Below are positions 63,138 to 64,000 of a stretch of 64,000 nucleotides of DNA, one piece after another. Numbering within the stretch: position 1 is the stretch's first letter; each line of letters starts with the position of its first letter. Below the pieces are notes generated by a model that made no database searches, was not told the origin of the DNA, and worked only from the letters and a program-made list of their open reading frames with translations. A program made the position numbers and the translations under genes. Source of the stretch: Certhia americana (Eukaryota; Chordata; Aves; Passeriformes; Certhiidae); NCBI GenBank assembly GCA_018697195.1, contig CM031857.1, forward strand, positions 66,923,053-66,987,052, read 5' to 3'.

Positions 63138-63433
63138 TGTGATTTTGCAAACCGTGCATCAGAGACATCAGAGATCCCCGGAGAATAAGAGTTGGCTAGT
63201 AATGTTTGGCTTAATAAATGCTACATCAGCTTCACCAGAATGTTCAGATAGGAAGGACATACAACAGGGCAATGTGGTGCTTAAAGAGGGACCTTTTCAA
63301 GTCATGTTAAATTGTTAAATAGGGTGAAGTCCTGATTTTGAGGTTGATAGTAACCTGATCCCTGATTTCTGCTAGCAATAACATTTGATTTTTTTGTAAA
63401 GGCAAGTATATCACAAATGGTGAAGGAGCTTGA

Positions 63434-63472
63434 TTTTTTTTTTTTTATTTTATTTTTATTTTTTTTTTTTTT
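63434..63472. repeat. T-rich tract with A interruptions
   Basis: 39 bp of T runs separated by single A residues (TTTATTTTATTTTTATT type). Simple low-complexity DNA. Confidence 0.85.
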
Positions 63473-64000
63473 AGGGGGGAGATATTTCTATAATTATGAA
63501 TAATATGTGGTTACTATTCAGGCTGGCACTGTGTCTGCTGTGAGGTGACGGAGGGGTCTTGAAGGAGGTGGAGCTAAACAAGATCATCTGAAAAGCTGAA
63601 AGATGTGTGTTCAAGCCCAAGAACATGTTCATTTCAGAGTTCTCAAAGTATAAAGACACTTGACTATCTTGCTACTTGTTCACCAAATTTTCCCTTATAT
63701 TTAAATACTCTGAAGGGGCAGCGTGTGTTTTTGGAACTCTTGAAACATGTAATCAGTGACAAGTGCTGGTCAGCAAAACTTGCTGAGCCTAAACTTCTTT
63801 ATTCCCTTGCCCAGACTGATACTCTGCCTCCTCTAGTTGTTCTCCTGTCATCTTTTCAAATGCACGCCGTCCTTTTGTGGCTCCCTTGGATTCAATTTCC
63901 TCCACAGCCGTTCTTCCTCCTCTGACTGCAATTATTTAATTTCTTTGCCAGAGGCGATTTCTTTCATGTCCTGCCAAGGAGAAGGGCTGCCCATGAGCAC

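Larger units (their letters stand above)
39337..64000 (+). other. LMO7: LMO7 first intron (24.7 kb within the window)
   Basis: No exon encoding the CH-domain start could be found up to the window end. The contents are CR1 pieces (42273-42584 and 47720-47780), a dinucleotide microsatellite (43731-43766), T-rich tracts (41315-41334, 61625-61683, 63434-63472), a T/G-only tract (53338-53450), two spliceable-looking open segments (49488-49599 and 55303-55508), a small hydrophobic frame (60371-60583) and a palindrome (63118-63137). The remaining stretches, notably 43770-47715, 47785-49485, 49600-53335, 53480-55300 and 55510-61620, show no gene or repeat that I recognise. Confidence 0.7.

Noticed and set aside
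1..64000. CRISPR arrays, rRNA, tRNA, bacterial operons, phage or toxin systems
   Set aside because: Nothing resembling regular spaced repeats, tRNA arms with A and B boxes, rRNA cores or prokaryotic gene clusters was seen; the window is vertebrate DNA. Small RNA genes cannot be excluded by eye.

Overview
This is a window of vertebrate, almost certainly bird, nuclear DNA. It is AT-rich, has one CpG island, long introns with GT/AG boundaries, several chicken-repeat-1 (CR1) LINE tails ending in the typical ATTCTATGA-type motif, and an avian ERVL-type solo LTR. Nothing bacterial, plasmid-like or phage-like is present. Most open frames longer than 60 codons are chance frames in introns or repeats. 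The species cannot be named from the sequence alone.

Left part (1-33.3 kb, + strand): the last seven coding exons of UCHL3, a ubiquitin C-terminal hydrolase. Joined, they encode residues 19-230 of a 230-residue enzyme. The first 18 codons and the promoter lie left of the window. The catalytic set Gln89, Cys95, His169 and Asp184 is intact. The exons are 963-1091, 4195-4351, 4710-4795, 5881-5928, 29154-29229, 31785-31843 and 33077-33160. One intron of 23.2 kb (5929-29153) holds most repeats of this half: two solo LTRs, two CR1 pieces, a long T/G-only tract and two gene-like but broken stretches on the minus strand that may be old retrocopies.

Middle (33.3-38.7 kb): the intergenic gap, with UCHL3 poly(A) signals at its left end and a minus-strand CR1 near its right end.

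Right part (38.7-64 kb, + strand): a CpG-island promoter with a TTAAAA box, then a short first coding exon (39268-39336). Its 23-residue product ends in a helix that matches the segment just before the calponin-homology domain of the LMO7/LIMCH1 family. With UCHL3 directly upstream on the same strand, as on human chromosome 13, this is called LMO7. From 39337 to the window end is its first intron; I found no CH-domain exon there. The intron holds two CR1 pieces, T-rich tracts, two spliceable-looking open segments (49488-49599 and 55303-55508) and a 20-bp perfect palindrome combining an E-box with GATA motifs.

The two genes are neighbours by conserved synteny, not an operon. I found no clearly new biological system. 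The observations most worth checking are the two candidate cryptic exons in the LMO7 intron, the palindromic E-box/GATA element at 63.1 kb, and the two possible retrocopies in the big UCHL3 intron.
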